Assembly (NCBI GenBank): GCA_017510335.1
Contig: JAFWNM010000028.1
Span: 62,001 to 126,000, forward strand
Length of the DNA stretch: 64,000 bases
Reading direction: 5' to 3'
Source of the DNA: Paracoccaceae bacterium
Lineage (GTDB): Bacteria; Pseudomonadota; Alphaproteobacteria; Rhodobacterales; Rhodobacteraceae
A model generated the notes under the pieces. That model had not been told where the DNA came from and did not search any database. It saw nothing but the letters and a program-made list of their open reading frames with translations. Of the stretch, positions 1-8,582 are shown piece by piece. How positions within the stretch are numbered: the first letter of the stretch is position 1; every line of letters begins with the position of its first letter. Both the position numbers and the translations under genes were made by a program.

Positions 1-234
1 TGTCCGGTGGCTGTTGTGTGGCGCGCAAGCTGGCCTGACCAGCGCATCATCCGCGCGACACTTGCCACAGTTGAGGATGAGGTTGCAGGCAGCATGGAGC
101 GCACAGCCCTTATTTTGGTCGGGCCTGCACTGGCGGCGGAAGGATTTGGTGAAAGCGCGCTTTATGCGCCCGAGTATGACCGCCGCTTTCGTCCCCAGAC
201 CGCCGCATCCATTTACAGGGACAGCACAGAATGA
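1..234 (+). CDS. cobM: Precorrin-4 C11-methyltransferase, C-terminal part
   Basis: The reading frame is open from the first base and ends at 232-234. The visible 77 residues contain [17 protein letters not shown] followed by a region ending in [12 protein letters not shown], which is the typical C-terminus of CobM, the SAM-dependent enzyme that methylates C-11 of precorrin-4 in the aerobic cobalamin pathway. The SAM-binding core lies before the window. The stop codon overlaps the start of the next gene (ATGA, 231-234), so the two are probably translationally coupled. Identity rests on the short tail and on the cob neighbours. Confidence 0.85.
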   Translation, partial: CPVAVVWRASWPDQRIIRATLATVEDEVAGSMERTALILVGPALAAEGFGESALYAPEYDRRFRPQTAASIYRDSTE

Positions 235-1547
235 CGCCCGGTGTGATGATTTCTGCCCCTGCATCGGGCACAGGCAAGACAACGGTGATGCTGGGGCTGT
301 TGCGTGCCCTGCGTGACCGCGGGCTGGGGGTGCAACCCTTCAAAAACGGGCCGGATTACATTGACCCTGCCTTTCACCATGCGGCCAGCGGGCGCGAGGC
401 CTATAATCTGGACAACTGGGCCATGAACGCGCGGCTGATGGACGCGATTGCCGCACGCGCCGCAGGTGCCGATATGGTGCTGGCGGAAGGGTCCATGGGA
501 TTGTTTGACGGGGTGGCCAAACCCGGCGCGGCAGGGCATGGCAGCAGTGCGGAACTGGCGCGGCGCATGGGCTGGCCGGTGGTGCTGGTGCTTGATGTGT
601 CAGGGCAGGCGCAATCGGCTGCGGCGGTGGCACTGGGATTTGCGCGCTACTGGCCGGATCTGCCCTTTGGCGGGGTGATCCTGAACCGTGTGGCCAGCGC
701 GCGCCATGAACGGCTGGTCCGGCTGGGCATGCGGGCTGCGGGACTTCCGGTTCTGGGGGCATTGCCGCGCAGGGGCGATCTGGTGTTGCCACAACGCCAT
801 CTGGGATTGGTGCAGGCGCTTGAGCACCCGGACCTGGAACGCGCGATCTGCGATTACGCAGGTTTTCTGCGCGATCATGTCGATCTGGACGCGCTTGTGG
901 CCTGTGCGCGTGCCGCAGAAAACGGGTGTGGCACTGGTGCGGCCCCGCTGCCGCGCCCGCCCGCACATAGAATTGCGCTGGCGCGCGATGATGCGTTTTC
1001 CTTTATCTATCCGCATCTGCTGGAAGGGTGGCGGCGCGCGGGCGCAGAGGTGATCCCGTTTTCCCCCCTGGCCGATGAGCCGCCCGATGCGAAGGCTGGT
1101 CTGGTCTGGCTGCCCGGGGGCTATCCTGAACTGCATGCAGGCCGTTTGGCTGCCGCGACCCGGTTTCGCGCAGCACTTCAGGACCATGCCCGCACGCGGC
1201 CTGTGCATGGCGAATGCGGGGGGTATATGGCACTTGGGCAAGGGTTGATTGACAAAGAAGGCACGCGCCACCAGATGGCGGGATTGCTGGGTCTGGTGAC
1301 ATCTTATGCACAGCGCAAGATGCATCTTGGATACAGGCGCGCCCAATTGCGCCAGCCCATGCCCGGGTTTGGGGCTGGTGCGGCACTTCGGGGGCATGAA
1401 TTCCATTATTCCACCATCCTTGAGCAGCCCGACACCCCCCTGGCACAGGTGCGCGATGCCGAAGGGGCCATCGTGCCCGAAACCGGGTCGCGCCGGGGGC
1501 CGGTGACAGGAACATTCTTTCACCTGATTGCGGAAGATCAGGGATGA
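231..1547 (+). CDS. cobB: Cobyrinate a,c-diamide synthase
   Basis: The 438-residue product amidates the a and c side chains of (hydrogeno)cobyrinic acid using glutamine and ATP. A P-loop-like segment ([12 protein letters not shown], about residues 8-19) opens the N-terminal dethiobiotin-synthetase-like domain. It is followed by [12 protein letters not shown], a substrate-binding signature of this family. The C-terminal type-1 glutamine amidotransferase-like domain carries the nucleophile in [11 protein letters not shown] (Cys at about residue 329) and a late His in GHEFHYS. Length and architecture are normal. It overlaps cobM by 4 bp and is followed by 121 bp containing an intergenic repeat before cobA. 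Confidence 0.95.
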   Translation: MTPGVMISAPASGTGKTTVMLGLLRALRDRGLGVQPFKNGPDYIDPAFHHAASGREAYNLDNWAMNARLMDAIAARAAGADMVLAEGSMGLFDGVAKPGAAGHGSSAELARRMGWPVVLVLDVSGQAQSAAAVALGFARYWPDLPFGGVILNRVASARHERLVRLGMRAAGLPVLGALPRRGDLVLPQRHLGLVQALEHPDLERAICDYAGFLRDHVDLDALVACARAAENGCGTGAAPLPRPPAHRIALARDDAFSFIYPHLLEGWRRAGAEVIPFSPLADEPPDAKAGLVWLPGGYPELHAGRLAAATRFRAALQDHARTRPVHGECGGYMALGQGLIDKEGTRHQMAGLLGLVTSYAQRKMHLGYRRAQLRQPMPGFGAGAALRGHEFHYSTILEQPDTPLAQVRDAEGAIVPETGSRRGPVTGTFFHLIAEDQG

Positions 1548-1589
1548 CGGGCGGTTTACGGCTGCGTGCGGGGGGCATGATGGCGGGGC

Positions 1590-1661
1590 AAGGCAAGGGG
1601 GCTGTCTGCCCCCTCGGGCCTGCGGCCCTTACCCCCGAGGATATTTTGTCCAGAATGAAAG
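1590..1661 (+). repeat. Dispersed intergenic element, copy 1
   Basis: Between cobB and cobA a hairpin half (GGGGGCTGTCTGCCCCC) is followed by a G/C-rich spacer and then CCCCCGAGGATATTTTG and TCCAGAATGAAAG. A near-identical block occurs on the opposite strand at about 58480-58545, and a diverged core occurs at about 57030-57053. The element sits in an intergenic gap and keeps the same order of parts, so it is a repeat family rather than chance. Translating through it would give a spurious N-terminal extension of cobA, which is one reason the later cobA start was chosen. Confidence 0.75.
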
Positions 1662-1668
1662 GGCAGTG

Positions 1669-2400
1669 ATGGGCGGGTTTGTGTCATTTGTGGGGGCGGG
1701 GCCGGGGGACCCGGAGTTGCTGACCCTGAAAGCCGTGGCGCGGTTGAAACAGGCCGATGTTGTGTTGTTTGATGACCTGTCGTCGGGGCCGGTTCTGGGG
1801 CATGCGCGCCCGGGGGCAGAGTTGGTCGCAGTGGGCAAGCGCGCGGGTCGCCCGTCCCCAAAGCAGGATCATGTCAGCCGTTTGCTGGTGGAGTATGCGG
1901 CGGGGGGCGCGCGGGTGGTGCGGTTGAAATCCGGCGATCCGGGCATGTTCGGGCGGCTGGAGGAAGAAATTACAGCCTGTCGTTCTGCCGGGGTCGGTTT
2001 TGAGGTGATCCCGGGTGTGACCTCGGCCAGTGCGGCGGCGGCGGCGGCAGGCATACCACTGACGCGCCGGTTAAGTGCGCGGCGGGTGCAATTTGTCACA
2101 GGCCATGATGTGCATGGCGCCTTGCCGGAGGGGCTGGATATGGCAGCACTTGCGGATGCGCAGGCGACGACAGTGGTGTTCATGCCCAAGCGGACATTTC
2201 CGCAACTGGCACAAGCCTTGATCGCTGCGGGCCTGCCTGCGCGGACGCCCGCGCTTCTGGCCGAGAATGTGAGCCATCCTGACCAGTTCCTGATCTGGTC
2301 GGATGTGGGCGGGCTTGCGGCCCTGCTGGGGCAAGCCCCCGCGCGCGGGGGGCCTGCGCTGATTGTGTATGGTCCTTTGTCAGGCGAGGAGGGGGCATGA
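1669..2400 (+). CDS. cobA: Uroporphyrinogen-III C-methyltransferase
   Basis: The 243-residue SUMT enzyme methylates uroporphyrinogen III at C-2 and C-7 to give precorrin-2, the branch to cobalamin and siroheme. The family signatures are clear: VGAGPGDPELLTLKA at residues 6-20, LKSGDPGMFGR in the middle, and PGVTSASAAAAAAGIPLTRR, the typical SAM/substrate loop. It lacks the CysG oxidase/ferrochelatase domain, so it is the stand-alone type. The ATG at 1669 was chosen because the frame upstream runs through the intergenic repeat. The stop overlaps the start of cobF by 4 bp (ATGA, 2397-2400). Confidence 0.93.
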   Translation: MGGFVSFVGAGPGDPELLTLKAVARLKQADVVLFDDLSSGPVLGHARPGAELVAVGKRAGRPSPKQDHVSRLLVEYAAGGARVVRLKSGDPGMFGRLEEEITACRSAGVGFEVIPGVTSASAAAAAAGIPLTRRLSARRVQFVTGHDVHGALPEGLDMAALADAQATTVVFMPKRTFPQLAQALIAAGLPARTPALLAENVSHPDQFLIWSDVGGLAALLGQAPARGGPALIVYGPLSGEEGA

Positions 2401-3146
2401 TAGAGTTGCGCCTTGTGGGGATTGGAACGGGCAATCCCGACCACCTGACGCGCGCCGCGATGCGCGCCCTGAACGAGGCCGATCTGGTGTTGTTGCCGCG
2501 AAAAGGGGCGGCCAAGGTGGCGTTGCTGGAGGTGCGCCGCGTGATCTGCGCGGAGGTTCTGACCCGTCCGGTTCCCCTGGTGGAATTTGACCTGCCTGTA
2601 CGCGATGCCAGCGGGGCGTATCTGGACGGGGTGCAGGACTGGCATGAGGCCATTGCGCGGGCATGGGCGCGCGAGATTGCCGCGCATCTGCCGGGCGGGG
2701 GGCGGGTTGCAGTTATGGTGTGGGGTGATCCGTCATTATACGACAGCAGCCTGCGTATTGCCGCGCGACTGGGCGCCGGGGGGATGGATTTGCGCGTGTC
2801 GGTGGTGCCCGGAATTACCAGCCTGTCGGTGCTGACGGCCGCGCATGCGATTGCGCTGAACACCCTTGGGGCGCCTGTGGTCATAACCACGGGCCGGCAG
2901 TTGCGCGACAGGGGCTGGCCCGAAGGGACCGATAGTGTTGCCGTCATGCTGGATTCGGGCACTGCGTTCGAGGTGATCGAAGACAGCCGCGTGCATATCT
3001 GGTGGGGCGCGTATCTGGGCATGCCGCAACAGGCCCTTGTTGCGGGGCCGCTTGCGAAGGCTGGCGCACAGATTACCGCCTTGCGCGCGCAGTTGCGGGC
3101 GCGGCACGGATGGATCATGGATATCTATCTGTTGCGCCGGTCCTGA
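2397..3146 (+). CDS. cobF: Precorrin-6A synthase (deacetylating)
   Basis: The 249-residue protein starts IELRLVGIGTGNPDHLTRAA, the nucleotide-binding start of the tetrapyrrole methylase fold, and continues with the CobF-specific LVLLPRKG. It should methylate C-1 of precorrin-5 with loss of the acetyl group, a step of the oxygen-dependent pathway only. VWGDPSLYDSSLRI and VPGITSLSVLTAAHAI are the SAM-site loops. It is the last visible gene of the cob operon and is followed within 20 bp by a strong hairpin. The presence of cobF and cobM points to aerobic rather than anaerobic B12 synthesis. Confidence 0.92.
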   Translation: MIELRLVGIGTGNPDHLTRAAMRALNEADLVLLPRKGAAKVALLEVRRVICAEVLTRPVPLVEFDLPVRDASGAYLDGVQDWHEAIARAWAREIAAHLPGGGRVAVMVWGDPSLYDSSLRIAARLGAGGMDLRVSVVPGITSLSVLTAAHAIALNTLGAPVVITTGRQLRDRGWPEGTDSVAVMLDSGTAFEVIEDSRVHIWWGAYLGMPQQALVAGPLAKAGAQITALRAQLRARHGWIMDIYLLRRS

Positions 3147-3163
3147 GGGACAGGTCGCGCAGT

Positions 3164-3207
3164 CCTGATGGGTGCGTGCCTGTAGGGTGGGGCAGGCACC
3201 CGTCAGG
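3164..3207 (+). terminator. Hairpin ending the cob operon
   Basis: Arms CCTGATGGGTGCGTGC (3164-3179) and GCAGGCACCCGTCAGG (3192-3207) pair with one mismatch and one G-T pair around a 12-base loop, 18 bp after the cobF stop. No T-run follows, so it may stabilise the mRNA end rather than act as a classical intrinsic terminator. Confidence 0.5.
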
Positions 3208-3538
3208 GCAGGATGACCAGCATCAGGCGCCGGTTTTCAGTATGGGAACCATTTGTTGCACTGATGCGGCTGTTCGGCGCAGGGCGGGAAGGGAGCATAT
3301 CATTAAAAGTAAAGTAATTATAACAAATGTTTGTGTTAAAAATGAAGAAATACATTCAGAAAATGTGATTTTATGTTGCGACAATATGTCCCATGGGGTT
3401 AGGGTACTACAGGAAGGATCGGATCATGCGATCATGTCGCGCCACACATGGGGGACTACGCTGCACCAGTGCAGGTGTCCCCGAAAGGCCAGGCACGGCA
3501 TGGGGGCGTTCCGAGGGTGATGAACGGGAGAGAGGCAA
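3208..3538. other. Intergenic region upstream of sox, with AT-rich island
   Basis: No convincing gene is visible between the cob hairpin and soxY. Bases 3295-3385 are strikingly AT-rich compared with everything around them and contain a small palindrome at 3321-3338. A second short palindrome, CTGCAC-CA-GTGCAG, lies near 3461-3474. This is where a promoter and operator for the sox operon would be expected, and also where soxX stands in most sox clusters. No remnant of soxX was recognised. Confidence 0.5.
3321..3338. promoter_or_regulatory. Candidate operator upstream of soxY
   Basis: TAACAAATGTTTGTGTTA contains TAAC-N10-GTTA and, nested within it, ACAAA-TG-TTTGT. It lies in the AT-rich island about 200 bp before soxY. 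Which regulator binds is unknown; no soxR gene is in the window. Confidence 0.3.
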
Positions 3539-3955
3539 ATGACGTATTCACGGCGGCGCACCCTTGCGCTGGGCCTTGGTGGGCTTTTTGTGACGGTGGT
3601 TCCGATGCGCGTGTCGGCAGACGCGCAGGGGTTGATTGCCGCCTTCACTGGCGGGGCGGAGATTGTTGAGGGGGCGCTGCACATCACGGCGCCTGAAATT
3701 GCCGAGAACGGAAATGCGGTGCCTGTGACAGTGGCCTGTCCTGATGCGGTTTCCATTCGCATTCTGGCCCCTGCAAACCCCAACCCGGAAGTGTGCACAG
3801 TGCATTTCGGCCCGCTGGCGGGCAGCCATTCGGCGACAACGCGCATTCGCATGGCCGAAACCATGGATGTGATCGCCCTTGCAGAAATGCCTGATGGCAC
3901 GTTTGTTCAGGCAGCGGCGAATGTGCGCGTCACCATCGGGGGCTGTGGTGGCTAG
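3539..3955 (+). CDS. soxY: Sulfur-carrier protein SoxY
   Basis: This 138-residue periplasmic protein covalently carries the sulfur substrate on a C-terminal cysteine. The sequence ends VTIGGCGG, the diagnostic swinging-arm motif with Cys136 as attachment site. The N-terminus SRRRTLALGLGG is a twin-arginine signal, as expected for a protein exported folded, with cleavage probably near residues 27-28. The ATG at 3539 is preceded by a GAGAGAGG ribosome-binding site. It is first in the visible sox operon. In most sox clusters soxX precedes it; here only a non-coding AT-rich gap does. Confidence 0.95.
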   Translation: MTYSRRRTLALGLGGLFVTVVPMRVSADAQGLIAAFTGGAEIVEGALHITAPEIAENGNAVPVTVACPDAVSIRILAPANPNPEVCTVHFGPLAGSHSATTRIRMAETMDVIALAEMPDGTFVQAAANVRVTIGGCGG

Positions 3956-4038
3956 GGCGCGCCCCCCGGTATTGCCACCACAAGACACTGACAGGACCGG
4001 CCCCGTTGGCCTGTCGTCACTTACGAGGAGTATTGCCC

Positions 4039-4371
4039 ATGTCCGGTTTTGATGTCCGTCCCCGCGTCCGCGTTCCGCGCACCGCGTCTGTCGACGAGGT
4101 GGTTCTGGTGCGCACATTGATCAACCATCCCATGGAAAACGGTCACCGGGTGGATACGGACGGGAACATTGTTCCACGCCATATCATCAATCGGTTCACC
4201 TGCACCTTTAATGGTGAGACGGTTATTGAAATGGATATCGAACCCAGCCTGTCGGCAAACCCCTTCATTGAATTTGAGGCGCGTGTGCCGCAATCGGGTG
4301 AATTCGCCTTCACCTGGTTGGATGATGACGGGTCGATTTATGAAGATAGCGCCAGCATTACTGTAGCGTAG
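4039..4371 (+). CDS. soxZ: Sulfur-carrier partner SoxZ
   Basis: This 110-residue protein pairs with SoxY to form the SoxYZ carrier. It has no signal peptide of its own, consistent with co-export with the Tat-targeted SoxY. The beta-sandwich core is recognisable by VDEVVLVRTLINHPMENGHR and the C-terminal FAFTWLDDDGSIY. The ATG at 4039 follows the ribosome-binding site ACGAGGAG; an earlier in-frame start is not supported. Only 110 bp separate it from soxB, so the soxA gene usually found here is missing. Confidence 0.95.
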   Translation: MSGFDVRPRVRVPRTASVDEVVLVRTLINHPMENGHRVDTDGNIVPRHIINRFTCTFNGETVIEMDIEPSLSANPFIEFEARVPQSGEFAFTWLDDDGSIYEDSASITVA

Positions 4372-4428
4372 GCGGGGCAGGCGCGCCCGAAGCGGCGGCG
4401 CAGTTTCCACACATACCCGATTGCCGGT

Positions 4429-4447
4429 TGCGAAGGCACACTTCGCA
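4429..4447 (+). repeat. Short hairpin between soxZ and soxB
   Basis: TGCGAAG (4429-4435) and CTTCGCA (4441-4447) form a perfect 7-bp stem with loop GCACA. It lies in the spot where soxA is usually found. It could be an mRNA processing or attenuation structure, or a trace of the deletion. Confidence 0.35.
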
Positions 4448-4481
4448 GCCCTGGCCAGATATGCGCAAGAAGGAAGGTGCC

Positions 4482-6167
4482 ATGATTTCGCGGCGGGAAT
4501 TTTTTCAGGCGTCCCTTGCGGCCTCGGCCTTGATTGGCGCGCAGGGCGGCTGGTCGCGGCTGGCGGCACAGCAAAGCGTGCATCAGGATGATTTGCTGCG
4601 GTTTGACACGTTCGGGAATGTGTCGCTGATTCATATCACCGATATTCATGCGCAATTGAAACCTGTGTGGTTTCGCGAAGCGTCGGTCAAGCTGGGTGCG
4701 GCGCCGGTTCGGGGGCAACCGCCGCATCTGGTGGGGCAGGATTTTCTGGCGCATTACGGGCTGGACGCCACATCGGCAATGGCGCATGCGCTGACCCATG
4801 ATGATTTTGTCGCGCTGGGGCGCGCATATGGGCGCATGGGCGGTATGGACAGGGTGGCCACGATCATCAACGCCATCCGCGCCGACCGCCCCGATGCGCT
4901 GTTGCTGGACGGGGGCGATACATGGCACGGGTCCATGACGGCGCTGCGCAGCAACGGGCAGGATATGGTCAATGTAATGAACGCGCTGGGCGTGGATGCC
5001 ATGACCTCGCATTGGGAATTCACCCTTGGGGCGGACCGCGTGGATGAAATTGTGGCGGACCTGCCATTTGCGTTTCTGGGGCAGAATATCTTTGATACTG
5101 ACTGGAACGAGCCGGTGTATGACCCTTACCGCATGTTTGAACGTGGCGGGGTGCGGGTTGCCGTCATCGGGCAGGCATTCCCCTATACGCCCATTGCCAA
5201 CCCGTCCTGGATGTTTCCGGGCCTAAGTTTCGGCATACGCGAACAGCGCATGCAGGACATGGTCAACGAGGTGCGCGCGCAGGGTGCCGACCTGGTTGTG
5301 GTGTTGTCGCATAACGGGTTTGACGTGGACCGCCAGATGGCCGCGCGCGTGCAGGGCATTGATATTGTGCTGACCGGCCACACGCATGACGCCTTGCCCG
5401 AACCGTTGCTGGTTGGGCAAACGCTGCTGATTGCATCAGGGTCGAACGGCAAGTTCGTCACGCGGCTGGATCTGGATGTGCGCGACGGGCGCATGATGGG
5501 GTTTCGCCACAAGTTGATTCCGGTATTCGCTGATGTGATTGAACCGGATGCCGACATGGCCGCGTTGATTGACGCAGAACGCGCCCCCTACTTGGACGAG
5601 CTGACTGAAATTGTGGGCCATACCGACAGCCTGCTGTATCGGCGTGGCAATTTCAACGGCACCTGGGATGACCTGATCTGCAATGCCTTGATACAGGAAC
5701 GTGACGCCGAAATCGCGTTGTCGCCCGGTGTGCGCTGGGGGCCAAGCCTGATGCCGGGGGATGCGATCACCCGCGAAGATATCTATAATATGACCGCCAT
5801 GAGTTACGGGCAGGTGTACCGCCGCGAGATGACAGGCGCACAGTTGCACGGCGCGCTGGAAGATATTGCCGAAAACCTGTTCCACCCCGACCCTTATTTC
5901 CAGCAGGGCGGCGATATGGTGCGCGTGGGCGGGCTGGGCTACCGCATTGCCGTTGACGCGCCCATGGGGGAACGGATTTCAGGCATGGTGCATCTGGCCA
6001 GTGGTGATCCCATTGCGATGGACCGCGCCTATATGGTGGCGGGCTGGGCCAGTGTGAATGAAGGCACGCAAGGCCCGCAAATCTGGGATGTGGTGGAAAG
6101 CTATATTCGTGCGCAGGGCCGTGTCAGCGTGCCCGAAAACACAACAATCGAGGTGGTGACAGGTTAG
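4482..6167 (+). CDS. soxB: Thiosulfohydrolase SoxB
   Basis: The 561-residue periplasmic di-manganese enzyme hydrolyses sulfate from SoxY-bound thiosulfonate. The N-terminus SRREFFQASLAASAL is a Tat signal. Metallophosphoesterase motifs of the 5'-nucleotidase family occur in order: DIHAQLKP (54-61), GGDTWHG (144-150), SHWEF (176-180), LSHNGFD (275-281) and GHTHD (299-303). The C-terminal nucleotidase-like domain follows. The ATG at 4482 has a GGAAGG site just upstream, so the two earlier in-frame starts at 4428 and 4461 are less likely. Length is normal for SoxB. Confidence 0.96.
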   Translation: MISRREFFQASLAASALIGAQGGWSRLAAQQSVHQDDLLRFDTFGNVSLIHITDIHAQLKPVWFREASVKLGAAPVRGQPPHLVGQDFLAHYGLDATSAMAHALTHDDFVALGRAYGRMGGMDRVATIINAIRADRPDALLLDGGDTWHGSMTALRSNGQDMVNVMNALGVDAMTSHWEFTLGADRVDEIVADLPFAFLGQNIFDTDWNEPVYDPYRMFERGGVRVAVIGQAFPYTPIANPSWMFPGLSFGIREQRMQDMVNEVRAQGADLVVVLSHNGFDVDRQMAARVQGIDIVLTGHTHDALPEPLLVGQTLLIASGSNGKFVTRLDLDVRDGRMMGFRHKLIPVFADVIEPDADMAALIDAERAPYLDELTEIVGHTDSLLYRRGNFNGTWDDLICNALIQERDAEIALSPGVRWGPSLMPGDAITREDIYNMTAMSYGQVYRREMTGAQLHGALEDIAENLFHPDPYFQQGGDMVRVGGLGYRIAVDAPMGERISGMVHLASGDPIAMDRAYMVAGWASVNEGTQGPQIWDVVESYIRAQGRVSVPENTTIEVVTG

Positions 6168-6226
6168 CGCCTGAATGGAATTGCGACCCGCGGGGGGCGG
6201 GCCAACTGCTAGGGAGGACAGGGCAG

Positions 6227-7522
6227 ATGTCAGAAGAACTTACAGGCGGTGCCAGTGCTGGCGGGTCTGGCGCGACAAACAGGCGGGGGTTTTTGCGCGG
6301 CGCGGGGCTGGCGGGGGCCGGTCTGGTGGTGGGGACGGGGGCTGTGCGCGCAGCCTCGCCCGACCCGCTGATCACCGATGTGCAGCCTTGGGCGCAGTTT
6401 CTGGGCGACGGTGTGGATGCCGCCCCCTATGGCAAGCCATCGCGCCATGAAGCGCATGTTATCCGGCGCAATGTCGAATGGTTGACGGCGGACACATCCA
6501 GTTCCGTCAATTTCACGCCCATCCATGAACTGGACGGGATCATTACGCCCAATGGCGTGTGTTTTGAACGCCATCATGCCGGTGTCGCGGATATCGCGCC
6601 GCAGGATTACCGGCTTATGATCAACGGGTTAGTGGACCGCGAACTGGTGTTCACACTGCAAGACCTGTTGCGCCTGCCGCGCGAAAACCATGTGTATTTT
6701 CTGGAATGCGCGGCCAATTCCGGCATGGAATGGCGCGGGGCGCAGCTGAATGGCGCGCAGTTCACCCACGGGATGATCCATAACTGCATGTATACCGGCG
6801 TCACGCTGCGCACGCTTCTGAATGAAGCGGGTGTCAAGCCGCAAGGCAGCTGGCTTCTGGCCGAAGGGGCGGATGCATCGGCCATGTCGCGGTCCATCCC
6901 CATGGAAAAGGCGCTGGATGATTGCATGATCGCCTTCAAGATGAACGGCGAAGCGCTGCGCCCCGAACAGGGCTATCCGGTGCGGCTGATCGTGCCGGGC
7001 TGGGAAGGCAATATGTGGGTCAAATGGCTGCGCCGTCTGGAAGTGGGCGATGCGCCCTGGCACCACCGCGAGGAAACGTCGAAATATACCGACCTGCTGG
7101 CAGACGGGCGCGCGCGCCGCTTCACATGGGAAATGCATGCCAAATCGGTCATCACCAACCCAAGCCCGCAGGCCCCCATTCTGCACGGGCATGGGCCAAC
7201 TGTGATAACTGGCTTGGCATGGTCTGGCGTGGGCAAGATTGCGCGGGTGGATGTGTCTCTTGATGGCGGGCGCAACTGGGCACAGGCGCGGCTCAGCGGG
7301 CCAAGTTTCGACAAATCGCTGCACAGGTTCTATTTCGAATTCGACTGGGACGGGCGGGACTTACTGCTGCAATCACGCGCCATTGATGAGGCAGGCTATG
7401 TCCAGCCCACCAAATCCGCCTTGCGCGACTTCCGCGGGGTCAGTTCCGTGTATCATAACAACGGCATCCAGACATGGCATGTCCATTCCAACGGGGAGGC
7501 CGAGAATGTCGAGGTTTCTTAA
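6227..7522 (+). CDS. soxC: Sulfane dehydrogenase molybdenum subunit SoxC
   Basis: This 431-residue protein belongs to the sulfite-oxidase family and carries molybdopterin. With SoxD it oxidises the sulfane sulfur left on SoxY, releasing six electrons per sulfur. A Tat signal (TNRRGFLRGAG, Arg19-Arg20) fits export of a folded cofactor protein. The molybdenum-ligating cysteine is in FLECAANSGMEW (Cys161). The C-terminal dimerisation domain begins around residue 300. AGGGAGG precedes the start. The end overlaps soxD by 17 bp. SoxCD favours complete oxidation of thiosulfate to sulfate without sulfur globules. Confidence 0.95.
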   Translation: MSEELTGGASAGGSGATNRRGFLRGAGLAGAGLVVGTGAVRAASPDPLITDVQPWAQFLGDGVDAAPYGKPSRHEAHVIRRNVEWLTADTSSSVNFTPIHELDGIITPNGVCFERHHAGVADIAPQDYRLMINGLVDRELVFTLQDLLRLPRENHVYFLECAANSGMEWRGAQLNGAQFTHGMIHNCMYTGVTLRTLLNEAGVKPQGSWLLAEGADASAMSRSIPMEKALDDCMIAFKMNGEALRPEQGYPVRLIVPGWEGNMWVKWLRRLEVGDAPWHHREETSKYTDLLADGRARRFTWEMHAKSVITNPSPQAPILHGHGPTVITGLAWSGVGKIARVDVSLDGGRNWAQARLSGPSFDKSLHRFYFEFDWDGRDLLLQSRAIDEAGYVQPTKSALRDFRGVSSVYHNNGIQTWHVHSNGEAENVEVS

Positions 7523-8576
7523 ATCCGGTTTGCTCTGTGCGGGTGCCGCGCTGGTGGCCCTGCCTGCAATCGCGCAAAGCTCTGGTCTGGGGCGCGCGGC
7601 CTTGCCCGAAGAAGTTGCCGCATGGGATATTGACATCCGCCCCGATGGCGCGGGCCTGCCTGACGGGTCCGGCGATGTCTGGACGGGCGAAGAACTGTAT
7701 GAAGCGCAATGCGCCCATTGCCATGGCACCTTTGGTGAAGGGATGGGGTCCTGGCCCATGCTGGCGGGCGGGCAGGGCAGCCTGACGCATGAACACCCCC
7801 AGAAAACCATCGGGTCTTACTGGCCGTATCTGTCGACTGTGTGGGATTACGTCAATCGGGCCATGCCCTATGGTGCGGCGCAATCCCTGACACCGGACGA
7901 AGTGTATGCGATCACCGCCTATCTGATGTATCTGAATGATCTGGTCGATGATGACTTTGAATTAAGCCGTGATAATTTCGGGGATATTCGCCTGCCGAAT
8001 GAAGATGGCTTCTATCTGGACGACCGTGTGGCGCTGGAATGGCCGGTCTTTACCCAAGCGCCATGCATGAGTGATTGCAAACCTGATGTGCAGGTGACCA
8101 TGCGCGCAGCAGTGCTGGACGTGACGCCCGATGACCCGACCGCAGATGCGCGCCGCGCACAGGCGCGCGCAATGGCTGCGGCATCAGGTGGCGGGGATGC
8201 AGCAGCGTCAACGCCCGAAGTGGAACCTGATGAAGAAGCCAGCGCAGCCCATAGCCCCGAATTGATTGCACAGGGCGAAAGCCTGTATCGGGCGTGCCGG
8301 TCCTGCCATCAGGTGGGGGATGGCGCGCGCAATTCAGTCGGGCCAGTGCTGAACGGCATTCTGGGCCGCGTGGCAGGCCGCGTGGAGGGGTTTCGCTATT
8401 CACCGGCCTTGACCGGCGCGGGCGATGCGGGTTTGATCTGGACTGAAGACACAGTGTCGGATTTCATCGCGGACCCGCGCGGATACCTGCCGCGCAATCG
8501 CATGTCCTATGCGGGTTTGCGCGATGCGGATGAACGGCGCGCGCTGGTGGCCTATCTGTCCACCTATTCGGAGTAA
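7506..8576 (+). CDS. soxD: Diheme cytochrome c subunit SoxD
   Basis: The 356-residue electron-transfer partner of SoxC has two class-I heme sites, CAHCH (Cys69-His73) and CRSCH (Cys264-His268). They are separated by an Ala/Pro/Glu-rich linker at about residues 208-250 (SGGGDAAASTPEVEPDEE), typical of SoxD. The N-terminus SGLLCAGAALVALPAIAQ is a Sec signal. The start at 7506 lies inside the end of soxC, suggesting translational coupling. Electrons from SoxCD pass to soluble c-type cytochromes. Confidence 0.94.
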   Translation: MSRFLKSGLLCAGAALVALPAIAQSSGLGRAALPEEVAAWDIDIRPDGAGLPDGSGDVWTGEELYEAQCAHCHGTFGEGMGSWPMLAGGQGSLTHEHPQKTIGSYWPYLSTVWDYVNRAMPYGAAQSLTPDEVYAITAYLMYLNDLVDDDFELSRDNFGDIRLPNEDGFYLDDRVALEWPVFTQAPCMSDCKPDVQVTMRAAVLDVTPDDPTADARRAQARAMAAASGGGDAAASTPEVEPDEEASAAHSPELIAQGESLYRACRSCHQVGDGARNSVGPVLNGILGRVAGRVEGFRYSPALTGAGDAGLIWTEDTVSDFIADPRGYLPRNRMSYAGLRDADERRALVAYLSTYSE

Positions 8577-8582
8577 GGCGGG

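Noticed and set aside
3002-3520. Open frame running out of cobF into the gap before soxY
   Set aside because: It overlaps the real cobF frame, runs through the cob hairpin and the AT-rich island, and shows no domain or plausible start. Not soxX.
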